NCBI GenBank assembly: GCA_006546595.1
Contig: VIAD01000001.1
Location: 275,258 to 339,257, forward strand
Reading direction: 5' to 3'
Length of the DNA stretch: 64,000 bases
DNA from: Moraxellaceae bacterium AER2_44_116
Lineage (GTDB): Bacteria; Pseudomonadota; Gammaproteobacteria; Pseudomonadales; Moraxellaceae
Shown here: positions 1 through 9,356 of the stretch, in pieces
How positions within the stretch are numbered: position 1 is the stretch's first letter
Layout of the letters: each line of letters begins with the position of its first letter
The notes under the pieces: generated by a model
Told to the model about the DNA's origin: nothing
Seen by the model: only the letters and a program-made list of their open reading frames with translations
The model's database searches: none
Position numbers and translations under genes: made by a program

Positions 1-82
1 TCAGGTTTGTGGTCGAATTTTGCGTTATTCGTTACCATCAAAAACAAAACGTGTCGAAGTGGTTGAAGTGTTAGCGGTATAA
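1..82 (+). CDS. 3' end of an unidentified CDS
   Basis: An open frame enters from the left edge and ends at a TAA at 80-82. The visible C-terminus reads ...GRILRYSLPSKTKRVEVVEVLAV. It is too short to assign a family. It runs convergent to the fpr gene, with a palindrome between the two stop codons, which supports it being a real gene end. Confidence 0.5.
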   Translation, partial: QVCGRILRYSLPSKTKRVEVVEVLAV

Positions 83-87
83 AAGAC

Positions 88-112
88 GTAGGGGCGATTC
101 ATGAATCGCCCC
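88..112. terminator. palindrome between convergent genes, possible bidirectional terminator
   Basis: A near-perfect inverted repeat (GGGGCGATTCATGAATCGCCCC) lies between the stop of the left-edge gene and the stop of fpr. The location fits a bidirectional terminator, although the T tract is short. A related palindrome (GGCGAATAAATTCGCC) lies at 60400-60415, so it may also belong to a small repeat family. Confidence 0.45.
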
Positions 113-131
113 CTATTTGTTTGAAAAGTCC

Positions 132-905
132 TTACTTCTCAACAAATGCCCGTTCAATTACATAATGAGCGGGTTGACCTTGACGTGACTCTTGAAAGCC
201 CTTGGCATCTAAAATGCGGCAGAAGTCTTTTAACATACTTGGGCTACCACACATCATTACACGGTCAGTTTCGATGTTTAATGGTGGTAAACCAATGTCG
301 CTAAACAATTTGCCGCTTTCCATTAGATCAGTTAAACGGCCTTGATTACGGAAAGGTTCACGGGTCACGGTTGGGTAGTAAATCAATTTCTTTTTGATTT
401 CTTCGCCAAAAAACTCATTGTTCGGAAGTTCGTTGGTAATGAAGTCTGCGTAAGCCAGTTCATTGACATTACGAACCCCGTGAGTGAGGATGACATGGTC
501 AAAACGCTCATAAACTTCGGGGTCTTTAATAATGCTCATAAACGGCGCTAAGCCTGTTCCCGTGCTGATTAAATACAAGTTTTTACCTGGTAATAAACTT
601 GATTGAACCAATGTACCCGTTGGTTTACGGCTCACTAATAAGGTGTCACCTGGTTTTAGATGTTGCAGTCTAGAAGTCAGTGGGCCATCTTGAACTTTAA
701 TACTAAAAAACTCTAAATGTTCTTCGTAGTTGGCACTGACAATACTGTATGCGCGCATTAATGGCTTGCCATTCACTTCTAAACCAATCATGACAAAGTG
801 ACCATTATGGAAGCGTAAGCTAGTGTCACGAGTAGTAGTGAAACTAAATAAAGTGTCGTTCCAGTGACGGACGGTTAATACGGTTTCAGCGGCAAAAGCA
901 GACAT
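132..905 (-). CDS. fpr: ferredoxin/flavodoxin--NADP+ reductase
   Basis: A 257-residue FAD enzyme that passes electrons between NADPH and ferredoxin or flavodoxin in the cytoplasm. The N-terminal half is the FAD-binding barrel with the RAYSIVS flavin motif near residues 51-57. The C-terminal half is the NADP-binding fold with STGTGLAPF near residues 114-122 and MCGSPSML near 218-225. Length and motifs match bacterial FNR of the Fpr class, and the C-terminus ends in an aromatic-free VEK as in several such enzymes. It stands alone, convergent with the preceding gene. The downstream bilin cluster needs reduced ferredoxin, so this enzyme could be an electron source for it, but that is inference. 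Confidence 0.9.
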   Translation of the reverse strand: MSAFAAETVLTVRHWNDTLFSFTTTRDTSLRFHNGHFVMIGLEVNGKPLMRAYSIVSANYEEHLEFFSIKVQDGPLTSRLQHLKPGDTLLVSRKPTGTLVQSSLLPGKNLYLISTGTGLAPFMSIIKDPEVYERFDHVILTHGVRNVNELAYADFITNELPNNEFFGEEIKKKLIYYPTVTREPFRNQGRLTDLMESGKLFSDIGLPPLNIETDRVMMCGSPSMLKDFCRILDAKGFQESRQGQPAHYVIERAFVEK

Positions 906-1107
906 AGTGACTCTTTCTTAATCTAGGTGAACATGCTGATATTGTCCCATAAAATAGATTATCAGCTCAAGTAGTGTATTTTTATTTAATCTATAAGTAA
1001 AAATGATATATCAGTATAACGTAATTTACCGCCACCAATATTCTGATCTTTGATTAAAATTAGAGTAGTGCAGATTTGGACGAGTTGACGTTTGCTTGAA
1101 ATAACCC

Positions 1108-1153
1108 TTTGACTCCGCTCAGCCAGCGTAACGTCCCCTGAGCGGAGTCGAAG
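1108..1153. repeat. REP-like hairpin element, copy 1
   Basis: Inverted repeat with arms GACTCCGCTCAG and CTGAGCGGAGTC around a short variable centre. It sits just downstream of the stop of the minus-strand HAD gene. Five further copies occur at 2149, 34047, 56281, 57929 and 60283, all intergenic. Confidence 0.8.
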
Positions 1154-1161
1154 CCTTTTTC

Positions 1162-2130
1162 CTAAGGGCAGGAGATAGATTGAGGCGTATCTTTAACAAT
1201 CGTCTGATAATGTTCGGAATAGTTTGAAGTAATCGCCTGAGTATCTTTAACACCTGCATAAGTGCCAATAATATAGGTTTGATTTTTGGCTATGCCACTA
1301 TCCGCATAAGCCGCTATGTCTGTTAGCGCATTGCCGTAAACACGAACAATATCTAAGCCAACGGTATGGCGTAAATAATTTAGATAGTTTGTTTTATGCG
1401 CTTGAATAGCTGGTATTTTGCTGTTGGCAGCATATAAACGACTACGATAATGCCATTCGGGTAGTCCCATTTTTGCAAACCACTGCCGAGAGTCTTTAGT
1501 ATCCCAAGCGGGTCGGGCGGTAAGATAAATTATTTGATAGCCTTTTTCTTGGTAAGCACGCACGACTTTTATAGCATCAACATAAGGTCGCGCAGTTTTC
1601 ATACCAATATAATCGGCATAGGCTTCAAAATCGTTGATCGTTAATGTGCCATCAATATCAAAAACAATCGCTTGACGGCCTTGTTCAACCACAGAAATAA
1701 AACCGTCGACCGTTGATAAATCACCTTCAACAACAAAACGAACACGGTATTCGCCAATAGCCAAGTTTTCTTGGCTGATACTGACTCGACCATCTTCATC
1801 TGTTTTAAAACGGCCTAGATTCTTCCAGTCTGTTAATCCAGTGCCTGCTAAATAAACATCAACATATTCATCTTCTAAGTCTTTGTGTATTGCTGCGCCA
1901 TAATCAAATTTTGCGATGATGGTTGCCGTTTGTCCTGCTTGAATAATGGAGTCACCGACCATGTGCCAAGCGGTTTGTGATTTTGCTAATGTCTGACTTT
2001 TACGATGTTGAAACTTGGATTGTTCAGGAGTGACAAACGTTGGCGTATTGATGACCGAGGCATAATCAGGACATTGTGCAAAGACTGAAAGAGGGTATAG
2101 CAGAAGCAGAAAGCGGGAGAATTTCAACAC
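1162..2130 (-). CDS. secreted HAD-superfamily protein, lipin/LNS2-like
   Basis: 322 residues. The N-terminus has a basic start, a run of Leu/Phe and an AQC end (residues 1-20), read as a signal peptide; the Cys at 20 may be a lipobox or an ordinary mature N-terminus. Residues about 50-148 look like an extracellular beta-sandwich. Residues 153-162 read QAIVFDIDGT, the DxDGT nucleophile motif of HAD phosphatases, followed by TLTINDFE as in LNS2 (Lipin/Ned1/Smp2) domains, which act on phosphatidate in eukaryotes. YLTARPAWD near 202-210 is the usual LNS2-type second motif. The substrate in this bacterium is unknown. It is a single-gene unit flanked on both sides by REP-like hairpins. Confidence 0.7.
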   Translation of the reverse strand: MLKFSRFLLLLYPLSVFAQCPDYASVINTPTFVTPEQSKFQHRKSQTLAKSQTAWHMVGDSIIQAGQTATIIAKFDYGAAIHKDLEDEYVDVYLAGTGLTDWKNLGRFKTDEDGRVSISQENLAIGEYRVRFVVEGDLSTVDGFISVVEQGRQAIVFDIDGTLTINDFEAYADYIGMKTARPYVDAIKVVRAYQEKGYQIIYLTARPAWDTKDSRQWFAKMGLPEWHYRSRLYAANSKIPAIQAHKTNYLNYLRHTVGLDIVRVYGNALTDIAAYADSGIAKNQTYIIGTYAGVKDTQAITSNYSEHYQTIVKDTPQSISCP

Positions 2131-2148
2131 AATAACTCCAATAATAGG

Positions 2149-2198
2149 CTTCGACTCCGCTCAGCCAGCACAAATATGCTCGCTGAGCGGAGTCGAAG
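2149..2198. repeat. REP-like hairpin element, copy 2
   Basis: Full-length copy with 16-bp arms CTTCGACTCCGCTCAG and CTGAGCGGAGTCGAAG. It lies between metG (stop at 2250) and the HAD gene start (2130). Confidence 0.85.
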
Positions 2199-2249
2199 GG
2201 ATAAAATTAGTAACCGTCAACAGTCCCTAATCAATTCGCCCTTACAGAT

Positions 2250-4286
2250 TTATTTCACTTTCATTCCTGCCGTTGAACCGTCATCTGGCGATAACAAGAA
2301 GATTTCTTTGCCACCTGCACCAGCCGCCAAAACCATCCCTTCAGAAACACCAAACTTCATTTGACGAGGAGCTAAGTTCGCCACCATAACAGTTAAGCGG
2401 CCAATCAAATCTTCAGGCTTATAAGCGGATTTAATGCCTGCAAATACGGTACGTTGTTCGTTGCCTAAGTCCAAAGTCAATTTTAATAACTTAGCCGCTT
2501 CAGGAATATGTTCCGCATTGACGATTTTCGCCACCCGTAAATCGATTTTAGTAAAATCATCAATATTAATGGTTGGAGCAATGGCTTCAATGTTAGCCTC
2601 TTTTGCAACAGGTGCTGCAACAACTTTAGCGGTTGGCTCTAAGTTTTCTTTTGAGGCTTCTACCATAGCGGCAACTTTGTCTTTTTCAACGCGCGTCATT
2701 AACGGTGTGAAAGCGTTAATGGTATGAGAAATTAACAACTGCTGACGAGTATCCCATGCCAAAGAATCCACATTTAAGAAACTACGACTGGCTTCGGCGG
2801 TGACAGGCAAAATTGGCGCAAGATAAACAATTAACTGACGGAACATATTTAAGCCAACACTGCATACCGCTTGTACTTGTTCACGGTTAGCAGGATCTTT
2901 TGCTAAAGCCCACGGCTTTTTCTCATCAATATATTGATTGGCTTTGTCGGCTAAAGCCATGATTTCACGTACAGCACGACCAAAGTCACGACGTTCAAAG
3001 TGTTCCGCAATGCTCGTGCCTGCATCAACAAATTGGGCTAATAATTCAGGTTCAGCACAGCTATCGGCTAACTTTCCTTCAAACTGTTTATTGATAAAGC
3101 CAGCGCAACGACTGGCAATATTGACGACTTTACCGACTAAATCGCTATTTACGCGGAAGGTAAAGTCTTCTAAGTTCAAATCAATGTCTTCAACCGAACC
3201 CGATAACTTCGCGGCAAAGTAATAACGCAAATATTCAGGATTCAAATTATCTAAATAACTACGTGCTTTAATAAACGTACCACGTGACTTTGACATTTTT
3301 TGCCCATTCACGGTCAAAAAGCCGTGAGCAAAAATACCTGTCGGTTTACGGAAACCCGCACCATCTAACATCGCTGGCCAAAATAGGGCATGAAAATAGA
3401 CAATGTCTTTACCAATAAAATGATAAATCTCGGTTTTGCCTTCGGCATCGGCAGCCCAATAATCATCAAAGTTAAGGTTTTTCTTCGCGCATAAATTTTC
3501 AAAACTGGCCATATAGCCAATTGGCGCATCTAACCATACATAAAAATATTTATTCGGTGCATCGGGAATAGCAAAGCCAAAGTAGGGCGCATCACGCGAA
3601 ATATCCCAATCGTGTAAACCTGACTCAAACCATTCGTCTAACTTATTGGAAACTTCAGATTGTAAATGACCTGAACGCGTCCATTCTTTTAACATGCCAT
3701 CAAAGTCAGGCAGTTTAAAGAAGTAATGTTCAGACTCTTTTTCAATCGGTGTTGCGCCAGAAATAGTCGAATAGGGATTTTTTAACTCTGTGGGAGCGTA
3801 AGTGGCGGCACACACTTCACACGAATCGCCGTATTGGTCTTTAGCACCACATTTTGGACATTCGCCTTTAATAAAACGGTCTGCTAAAAATAATTGCTTT
3901 TCAGGGTCGAATAATTGGCGCACGGGACGGGTGGTAATATGGCCGCCATCGCGATTTTTAAGATAAATAAACTCAGACATTTTTTTATTTTCAGGCGAAT
4001 GTGTCGAGTGATAATTATCAAATTCAATATGGAAACCCGAGAAATCCGCTTCATGGTCGGCTTTGACGGTCGCAATTTGCGCTTCAGGCGTTACGCCATT
4101 TTGTTCGGCTTTGAGCATAATCGCTGTACCGTGAGCATCGTCAGCGCACACATAAATGCAATTATGACCGCGTGATTTTTGAAAACGAACCCAAATATCC
4201 GTTTGAATATATTCAACTAAATGTCCCAAGTGAATCGGGCCATTGGCATAAGGTAAAGCACTGGTGACTAATAAACGGCGAGTCAT
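2250..4286 (-). CDS. metG: methionyl-tRNA synthetase
   Basis: A 678-residue class I aminoacyl-tRNA synthetase that charges tRNA-Met. The start is placed at the ATG at 4286, giving MTRRLLVTSALPYANGPIHL, the family's conserved beginning; a longer frame upstream has no family match. Visible features: the HLGH signature in the Rossmann core near residue 20, a zinc knuckle (CPKC...CEVC) near 145-160, and KMSKS near residue 335. A C-terminal EMAP/Trbp111-like tRNA-binding domain (IDDFTKIDLRVAKI...) starts near 580. This long dimeric form is the one found in E. coli. The gene is divergent from apbC, with about 100 bp between starts. Confidence 0.96.
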   Translation of the reverse strand: MTRRLLVTSALPYANGPIHLGHLVEYIQTDIWVRFQKSRGHNCIYVCADDAHGTAIMLKAEQNGVTPEAQIATVKADHEADFSGFHIEFDNYHSTHSPENKKMSEFIYLKNRDGGHITTRPVRQLFDPEKQLFLADRFIKGECPKCGAKDQYGDSCEVCAATYAPTELKNPYSTISGATPIEKESEHYFFKLPDFDGMLKEWTRSGHLQSEVSNKLDEWFESGLHDWDISRDAPYFGFAIPDAPNKYFYVWLDAPIGYMASFENLCAKKNLNFDDYWAADAEGKTEIYHFIGKDIVYFHALFWPAMLDGAGFRKPTGIFAHGFLTVNGQKMSKSRGTFIKARSYLDNLNPEYLRYYFAAKLSGSVEDIDLNLEDFTFRVNSDLVGKVVNIASRCAGFINKQFEGKLADSCAEPELLAQFVDAGTSIAEHFERRDFGRAVREIMALADKANQYIDEKKPWALAKDPANREQVQAVCSVGLNMFRQLIVYLAPILPVTAEASRSFLNVDSLAWDTRQQLLISHTINAFTPLMTRVEKDKVAAMVEASKENLEPTAKVVAAPVAKEANIEAIAPTINIDDFTKIDLRVAKIVNAEHIPEAAKLLKLTLDLGNEQRTVFAGIKSAYKPEDLIGRLTVMVANLAPRQMKFGVSEGMVLAAGAGGKEIFLLSPDDGSTAGMKVK

Positions 4287-4388
4287 GGCGACACTCAAAA
4301 GACTAAAAATAAAGGTGTGTACTATAACGCATATTGAAAATACGTTAGCATTAGCTTCCAAAAATTTTTGCTGTCCCCAGAGGATGTT

Positions 4389-5468
4389 ATGTCTATTTCA
4401 CGCGCAAAAGTCGAGTCGGCTCTCAAGCAGCATCAAGACCCGTACTTACACCGCGATTACGCACAGTTGATTCAATCCGTCGATATTCAAGGTGATCACG
4501 TTAACGTGCGACTCGCCATCCCGTATCCTCATGCCAGTTTAGCCAACGATATTCAGCAAAAACTCAGTCAAGCTATTGTGAAAGCAGGTGCAAAAACCGT
4601 TGATTGTCAGTTGGTGTTGGAAGTACCACGCGCCAAACCACAACAAGGTTTAGAAGGTGTGCCACCGATTAAAAATGTGATTGTGGTTGCATCTGGTAAA
4701 GGTGGAGTTGGTAAATCGACAACGGCAGTCAACATTGCTTTAGCTTTGTTACAAGAAGGCGCACGCGTTGGCATATTAGATGCCGATATTTACGGCCCTA
4801 GCCAACCGATGATGTTAGGTTTAAGTGGCCAAACACCTAAGATTGAAGACAATGCTTTTGTGCCTTTAGTCACTAAAGAAGGCTTACAAGTGATGTCCGT
4901 TGGTTTTTTAACAGGTGATGACACCACGCCTATTGTGTGGCGAGGCCCTAAAGCAACAGGGATGTTGACGCAGTTATTTAGTCAATCGGCTTGGCATGAC
5001 TTAGATTACCTGATTGTTGATATGCCACCGGGAACAGGTGACATCCAACTGACTTTAGCGCAACGCGTTCCTGTGGTGGGCTCAGTCATTGTCACTACGC
5101 CTCAAGATATTGCTTTATTAGATGCCAAAAAAGGCATTGAAATGTTCCGTAAAGTGAATATTCGGGTTTTGGGTGTGGTTGAGAATATGTCGCTACACAT
5201 TTGCTCAAACTGTGGCCATGCCGAAGAAATATTTGGTGCTGGTGGTGGAGAGCGCATAGCGAAAGACTATCAAACAGACTTATTAGGCCAATTACCGTTA
5301 GATAAAAGCATTCGTGAGCAAACTGATAGTGGCAAACCAACCGTTTTAGCCGAACCAGAAGGTAAAATTGCGGCAATTTATGTCAATATCGCCCGTAAAG
5401 TAGCTGCTAAATTAGCCTTAGAAGATAGTGTGCCTCGTAACCGTATTATGGCGTTTTTTGGGAAGTAA
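4389..5468 (+). CDS. apbC: iron-sulfur cluster carrier protein ApbC/Mrp
   Basis: A 359-residue P-loop ATPase of the Mrp/NBP35 family that holds and transfers Fe-S clusters. The start is the ATG at 4389 (MSISRAKVESALKQ), preceded by AGAGGA at good spacing. An N-terminal MIP18/DUF59-like domain occupies about residues 1-85. A deviant Walker A, ASGKGGVGKST, follows near residue 103. The cluster-bridging CxxC (CSNC) lies near residue 275. Divergence from metG is a common gammaproteobacterial arrangement, and dcd follows 4 bp downstream, so the two are probably cotranscribed. Confidence 0.93.
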   Translation: MSISRAKVESALKQHQDPYLHRDYAQLIQSVDIQGDHVNVRLAIPYPHASLANDIQQKLSQAIVKAGAKTVDCQLVLEVPRAKPQQGLEGVPPIKNVIVVASGKGGVGKSTTAVNIALALLQEGARVGILDADIYGPSQPMMLGLSGQTPKIEDNAFVPLVTKEGLQVMSVGFLTGDDTTPIVWRGPKATGMLTQLFSQSAWHDLDYLIVDMPPGTGDIQLTLAQRVPVVGSVIVTTPQDIALLDAKKGIEMFRKVNIRVLGVVENMSLHICSNCGHAEEIFGAGGGERIAKDYQTDLLGQLPLDKSIREQTDSGKPTVLAEPEGKIAAIYVNIARKVAAKLALEDSVPRNRIMAFFGK

Positions 5469-5472
5469 GAAG

Positions 5473-6039
5473 ATGACAATTAAAGCAGACAAGTGGATTC
5501 GCCGCATGGCCGAGCAACACGGCATGATTAGCCCCTTTGAGCCGCAACAAGTGCGTGCCGTCAATGGCGAGAAAATCATTTCCTATGGCGTATCCAGCTA
5601 CGGTTATGACGTGCGTTGTGCGCGTGAGTTTAAAGTATTTACTAACGTCTATTCCGCCACCGTTGACCCTAAAAACTTTGACGAAAAAAGCTTTGTCGAT
5701 ATTGTCGATGATGTTTGTATTATTCCCCCTAATTCATTTGCTTTAGCGCGTACCGTGGAATTATTCAAAATTCCCCGTAATGTATTGACCATTTGTTTGG
5801 GGAAATCGACGTATGCAAGATGCGGCATTATCGTGAATGTAACGCCTTTAGAGCCTGAATGGGAAGGTCACGTTACCTTAGAGTTTTCTAATACGACTAA
5901 TTTACCTGCAAAAATTTATGCTAACGAAGGCGTAGCACAAATGCTGTTTTTTGAGTCGGATGAAGTGTGTGAAACCTCCTACAAAGATCGAGGCGGTAAG
6001 TATCAAGGGCAGTTAGGCGTAACCTTACCTAAAGCATAA
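5473..6039 (+). CDS. dcd: dCTP deaminase
   Basis: A 188-residue cytosolic enzyme that deaminates dCTP to dUTP for thymidylate synthesis. The start is the ATG at 5473 (MTIKADKWIRRMAEQHGMI), matching the usual N-terminus and length. Conserved blocks are SYGYDVR near 38-44, GKSTYARCGI near 110-120 (phosphate-binding Ser/Arg) and PLEPEWEGHVTLE near 125-138 with the catalytic Glu. It follows apbC directly and ends at a clear hairpin terminator. Confidence 0.95.
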   Translation: MTIKADKWIRRMAEQHGMISPFEPQQVRAVNGEKIISYGVSSYGYDVRCAREFKVFTNVYSATVDPKNFDEKSFVDIVDDVCIIPPNSFALARTVELFKIPRNVLTICLGKSTYARCGIIVNVTPLEPEWEGHVTLEFSNTTNLPAKIYANEGVAQMLFFESDEVCETSYKDRGGKYQGQLGVTLPKA

Positions 6040-6052
6040 CAACTGCTTAAAA

Positions 6053-6092
6053 CAAAAAAGGCGACTATGTACCAAATTGTCGCCTTTTTTAT
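6053..6092 (+). terminator. rho-independent terminator after dcd
   Basis: The stem AAGGCGAC...GTCGCCTT is flanked by A and T runs (AAAAAAGGCGAC and GTCGCCTTTTTT). It lies 14 bp after the dcd stop. The symmetric A/T flanks would also stop opposing transcription. Confidence 0.9.
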
Positions 6093-6247
6093 TGCCCGAT
6101 ATATTCTTTTATCGAATATCAAAATAATTTAATAGTATTTTTTATTTTATGAAAATTACTATAAATTGCAGTTTATTGACGTTAGTCAACCACAAGTTAG
6201 TAAAAGATGATGACAAATCGTGAGTCTTTGTTACTGGATTCATAAAA

Positions 6248-6287
6248 CTGTCACATAACAGACATGATTCTGTCATCTAATTTTCAA
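6248..6287 (+). promoter_or_regulatory. putative Pho box upstream of the porin gene
   Basis: Four 7-bp half-sites are spaced 11 bp apart: CTGTCAC-ATAA, CAGACAT-GATT, CTGTCAT-CTAA, TTTTCAA. The PhoB consensus is CTGTCAT direct repeats separated by 4-bp AT-rich linkers, so half-sites 1 and 3 are near perfect and 2 and 4 are weaker. It lies about 150 bp upstream of the porin ATG in an otherwise gene-free stretch (6093-6438). No clear -10 was assigned. This suggests phosphate-starvation control of the porin. Confidence 0.55.
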
Positions 6288-6438
6288 ATACTTACGCCCA
6301 AGTTGTGGCCTAACGCTACAGCATGTTGAAAACTGAAACGAAGAACAGCGTAACATCATGAATTATAGGCAAAAAATGCAAATTAATACATGATTAACGC
6401 ATATTGTTCTCTCATAAAAGTCTGAGGAGACTCATCCC

Positions 6439-7458
6439 ATGAAACATAATCTTATTGCTTTAGCAGTTGCTGCTGCCGTCACTTTGCCCTTAACTGCACA
6501 AGCAGCTCCTAAAGTGTACGGTCAAATCAATATTTCTGCCGAAGCGTACGAAAAGGATTTTGATGGCTCTGCTAAAGACGAAGAATATACTCGTATGCAA
6601 AGCAATGCTTCACGTTTTGGTGTGAAGGGTGAAGACGAGTTAACGGCAACTTTAAGTGCTATCTACAGTATTGAATGGGAAGTTTCAGCAGAGGGAGATG
6701 ATATTACCAAAGGTACAAATGCAAATTTAGACCTTGTACAGCGTAACCGTTTTGTAGGTATCAAGCATCAAGAGCTTGGTACGATTAAAATGGGTAAATA
6801 CGATACCTATTTAAAATTAGCTCAAGGCAAAGTTGACTTATTTAATGACTACGCCGCTGATATGCAATTCACTATTGCAGGTGAAAACCGTGTTAACAAC
6901 GTTGTCGGTTACGAATCACCTAAGTTTATGAATACACAAGTGAGTGTAATGTCGCAAACGCAAGATGTTGCTAAAGGCTCTAAAGCAGGCTCATCGGTGT
7001 CTATCGTGCATCATAACGAAGATATGGGCTTATATTTAGCCCTAGCATCAGATATGGGAATCAATAGTAAGGCGGCTTTATTTGCTGACCGCGAAAGCGA
7101 CTCCATGCGTTTAGTGGCTTCTTATAAAATAGCAGACTTAACACTCAATTGCTTGTACAGCACTAGCGAAAACATCACAGGCAAAGATGCAGAAACAGCT
7201 TATTTGTTAGGTGCGGCTTATAAACTCAGTGATATTGTACTAAAAGCGCAATACAGCATGGCCGAAGCCGATGATACCGCCACCATTGGTGCTACTGGCA
7301 GTGTCGAAAAAGCGCAAATGTCTATCGGTGCAGACTATAACTTTACCTCTAAAACCAAAGCATTCGCTTGGTACACGACTAAAGAAGACACCAAAAAAGC
7401 AGCGGTTAACAACATTGACGAAACTGTTTTAGCATTGGGTGTTGAACACAAGTTCTAA
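6439..7458 (+). CDS. Gram-negative outer-membrane porin
   Basis: 339 residues. Signal peptide MKHNLIALAVAAAVTLPLTA with an AQA cleavage site near residue 23. The mature part begins APKVYGQINISAEAYE, a typical first beta strand of neisserial/betaproteobacterial-type porins (Porin_4). Alternating hydrophobic strands follow, as does the RFGVKGEDEL motif near residue 60. The protein ends in Phe (EHKF), the outer-membrane assembly signal. It forms a general diffusion channel; ion selectivity cannot be read. It is a monocistronic gene with its own promoter region, an apparent Pho box and a terminator. Confidence 0.9.
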   Translation: MKHNLIALAVAAAVTLPLTAQAAPKVYGQINISAEAYEKDFDGSAKDEEYTRMQSNASRFGVKGEDELTATLSAIYSIEWEVSAEGDDITKGTNANLDLVQRNRFVGIKHQELGTIKMGKYDTYLKLAQGKVDLFNDYAADMQFTIAGENRVNNVVGYESPKFMNTQVSVMSQTQDVAKGSKAGSSVSIVHHNEDMGLYLALASDMGINSKAALFADRESDSMRLVASYKIADLTLNCLYSTSENITGKDAETAYLLGAAYKLSDIVLKAQYSMAEADDTATIGATGSVEKAQMSIGADYNFTSKTKAFAWYTTKEDTKKAAVNNIDETVLALGVEHKF

Positions 7459-7545
7459 TCCTCACGCTGAAAAGATTTGCCTCGTAGTCAAGGATGATTA
7501 TTTAACAAGCAAGGATGCTCGCTCACAAGGACGTGATTCTTTAGA

Positions 7546-7566
7546 CCCGCATCATGCGGGTTTTTT
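7546..7566 (+). terminator. rho-independent terminator after the porin gene
   Basis: CCCGCATCATGCGGG (6-bp stem with ATCATG loop region) followed by six T residues, about 90 bp after the porin stop and before pyrG. Confidence 0.9.
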
Positions 7567-7665
7567 ATTGCCCAAGACTTCTGCATACTTAGATTGAGAC
7601 AAATCGCTCATCCTGTTAGAATCCGCGCCATTCCTTCCTATCGCACAATTCAGTCTGGACTTTTC

Positions 7666-9306
7666 ATGACGACTAAGTATATTTTTGTCACGGGTGGCGT
7701 TGTATCTTCCTTAGGTAAAGGCATTTCTGCCGCCAGTTTAGCGGCTCTGCTCGAAGCGCGTGGCTTAAAAGTCACCATGACTAAGATGGATCCTTACATT
7801 AATGTTGATCCCGGTACAATGAGCCCCTATCAACACGGTGAAGTTTTTGTTACCGAAGATGGCGCAGAAACTGACCTTGATTTAGGCTACTACGAACGTT
7901 TTTTACGTCGCGCTAAAATGACGCAAAATAACAACTTTACCAGTGGCCGTATTTACTCCGATGTCATTCAAAAAGAACGTCGTGGTGATTATCTCGGCGC
8001 AACCGTACAAGTCATTCCCCATATCACCGATATGATTAAACATCGTATTCGTCAAGGTGCTAAGGGATATGACATCGCTATTATCGAAATTGGCGGTACT
8101 GCGGGCGATATCGAAGCCATGCCCTTTATGGAAGCCGTGCGTCAAATGCGTGTTGAGTTAGGCTTACAAGGCTCATTACTGGTTCATTTAACCTTAGTAC
8201 CTTATATTGCCTCCGCAGGTGAAACCAAAACCAAACCGACACAGCATTCCGTTAAAGAATTACGTTCCATTGGTTTGCTACCCGATGTGTTGATTTGTCG
8301 CTCAGATCATACAATTCCTGAAGAATCACGCCAAAAAATTGCTAATTCCACCAATGTTGAATCCAGAGCGGTGATTTTGGCGGAAGATGCTCAAACCATT
8401 TATCAAATCCCTCGTAAATTTCATGAGCAAGGCTTAGATGACTTCGTCCTTGAACGTTTTGGTTGGAAATGTCTTCCTGCTGACTTAAGCGATTGGGATG
8501 CGGTAGTTGATGGTTTACTTCACCCCAAACAGCAAGTAACGATTGCCATGGTGGGTAAATATGTTGAATTACCCGATGCCTATAAATCGTTAAATGAAGC
8601 TTTGTTACATGCGGGTATTCAACATCACACCAAAGTCAAAATTGACTACATTGATGCCGAGTCTTTAGAAGAGCAGGGGATTAGCCGCTTAGAAGCTGCT
8701 GACGCAATTCTTGTCCCCGGTGGTTTTGGTGATCGTGGCACTGAAGGTAAAATTCTTGCCATTCAGTATGCCCGTGAACATAAAGTCCCCTATTTAGGGA
8801 TTTGTTTGGGTATGCAACTGGCTGTGATTGAATACGCACGTCATGTTGCTGGCTTAACGGGTGCTTATTCCACTGAGTTCAAAAAGCAACCCGCGTTTCA
8901 ACAACCTGTGATTGCTTTAATTACTGAATGGGTTACCGAAACAGGTGAAATTGAAAAGCGTAATGAAGACTCTAACTTAGGCGGCACGATGCGCTTAGGA
9001 GCACAACCTTGTCATTTGCAAGCAGGCACAAAAGCCCGTGAAGTTTATGGCAAAGAAACCATTGTCGAACGTCACCGCCACCGTTATGAAGTGAACAATC
9101 AATATGTTGACGTGTTAACCAAAGCAGGTTTAATCGTTTCTGGTCGTAGTGCCGATAATAGCTTGGTAGAAATGATTGAAATAGCCGATCATCCATGGTT
9201 TTTGGCTTGCCAATTCCATCCAGAGTTCACCAGTTCTCCGCGTGGTGGCCATCCCTTGTTTAGTAGTTTTGTGGATGCGGCAATTACGGCTAAAGCACAG
9301 AAATAA
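7666..9306 (+). CDS. pyrG: CTP synthase
   Basis: 546 residues; makes CTP from UTP, ATP and glutamine. The start is the ATG at 7666 (MTTKYIFVTGGVVSSLGKGI), giving the usual length. The N-terminal synthetase domain carries the P-loop region GVVSSLGKGISAAS and the MDPYINVDPGTMSP block. The C-terminal class I glutamine amidotransferase domain carries the nucleophile elbow LGICLGMQ near residue 380 and the His-Glu dyad FHPEF near residue 515. It is the first gene of the conserved pyrG-kdsA-eno-ftsB-ispD-ispF series. Confidence 0.97.
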   Translation: MTTKYIFVTGGVVSSLGKGISAASLAALLEARGLKVTMTKMDPYINVDPGTMSPYQHGEVFVTEDGAETDLDLGYYERFLRRAKMTQNNNFTSGRIYSDVIQKERRGDYLGATVQVIPHITDMIKHRIRQGAKGYDIAIIEIGGTAGDIEAMPFMEAVRQMRVELGLQGSLLVHLTLVPYIASAGETKTKPTQHSVKELRSIGLLPDVLICRSDHTIPEESRQKIANSTNVESRAVILAEDAQTIYQIPRKFHEQGLDDFVLERFGWKCLPADLSDWDAVVDGLLHPKQQVTIAMVGKYVELPDAYKSLNEALLHAGIQHHTKVKIDYIDAESLEEQGISRLEAADAILVPGGFGDRGTEGKILAIQYAREHKVPYLGICLGMQLAVIEYARHVAGLTGAYSTEFKKQPAFQQPVIALITEWVTETGEIEKRNEDSNLGGTMRLGAQPCHLQAGTKAREVYGKETIVERHRHRYEVNNQYVDVLTKAGLIVSGRSADNSLVEMIEIADHPWFLACQFHPEFTSSPRGGHPLFSSFVDAAITAKAQK

Positions 9307-9356
9307 TAACAATAATGAGAGCTTAGATCGGTTCTAAGCTCTTCAAGGAGTATGTC

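Noticed and set aside
2176..4470. Several 60-97 codon plus-strand frames inside and around metG
   Set aside because: Antisense shadows of metG without ribosome sites or family resemblance.
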